Positions 6,164-6,172 of a stretch of DNA of 6,172 nt are shown here, piece by piece. This stretch comes from Anammoximicrobium sp032229885 (GTDB lineage: Bacteria > Planctomycetota > Planctomycetia > Pirellulales > Pirellulaceae), in the NCBI GenBank assembly GCA_032229885.1, contig JAVYAJ010000321.1, positions 1-6,172 of the forward strand. Reading direction: 5' to 3'. Below the pieces are notes generated by a model that saw only the letters and a list, made by a program, of their open reading frames with translations, was not told where the DNA came from and ran no database searches. Position numbers and translations under genes: made by a program. Each line of letters begins with the position of its first letter. Position 1 is the first letter of the stretch.

Positions 6164-6172
6164 ATATTCATC

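Noticed and set aside
5941..6171. A 76-codon open frame on the - strand running through the stem-loop cluster
   Set aside because: Its codons are made of the palindromic repeats and then overlap the DUF1559 leader in another frame. Such repeat-derived frames are probably untranslated.
1..6172. CRISPR array, tRNA, rRNA, phage or defence genes
   Set aside because: I looked for regularly spaced repeats, RNA gene landmarks and nuclease, helicase or toxin motifs, and saw none. The only spaced repeat is the two-copy 14-bp unit near the right end.

Overview
The window looks like a chromosomal accessory stretch from a GC-rich planctomycete, probably of the Pirellula group. The main evidence is a DUF1559 protein with a type-IV-pilin-like N-terminus, paired with a small transthyretin-like lipoprotein. 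This combination is highly expanded in Planctomycetes. A large secreted GHL10-type glycosidase and the remains of a Tat-exported sugar-phosphate isomerase-like protein fit the same group. The taxonomic call is inferred from family knowledge; no rRNA or other marker gene is present.

Layout. Bases 1-1140 hold the 3' part of an IS1634-type (IS4 superfamily) transposase on the + strand. Its left side is lost, and a 27-bp palindrome sits at the broken edge. On its right it abuts the first 68 codons of an isomerase/epimerase-like gene on the - strand (1141-1344), which is cut off in mid-domain. Next, all on the - strand, come an intact 839-codon secreted multidomain protein with a C-terminal GHL10 (DUF187) glycoside-hydrolase-like barrel (1590-4109), a 335-bp gap, a transthyretin-like lipoprotein (4445-4939) and a DUF1559 pseudopilin-like protein (5036-6007). 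The right end (about 6050-6164) is non-coding and holds four short stem-loops, two of which are copies of the same 14-bp unit.

Function. The DUF1559 and lipoprotein genes are co-directional and 96 bp apart, so they are likely co-transcribed; both products are predicted to be at the cell envelope. The GHL10 protein has its own strong ribosome binding site after a long gap and may be a separate unit. It probably acts outside the cytoplasm on a polysaccharide that the sequence does not identify. The isomerase fragment follows in the same direction, so an original carbohydrate-use cluster is possible, but the transposon relic has destroyed that gene.

I see no convincing new biological system. 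There is no CRISPR array, defence island, tRNA, rRNA or phage gene. The items most worth a second look are the palindrome at the transposon break, the 11-bp repeat flanking the relic, the stem-loop cluster at 6050-6164 and the domain build of the GHL10 protein.
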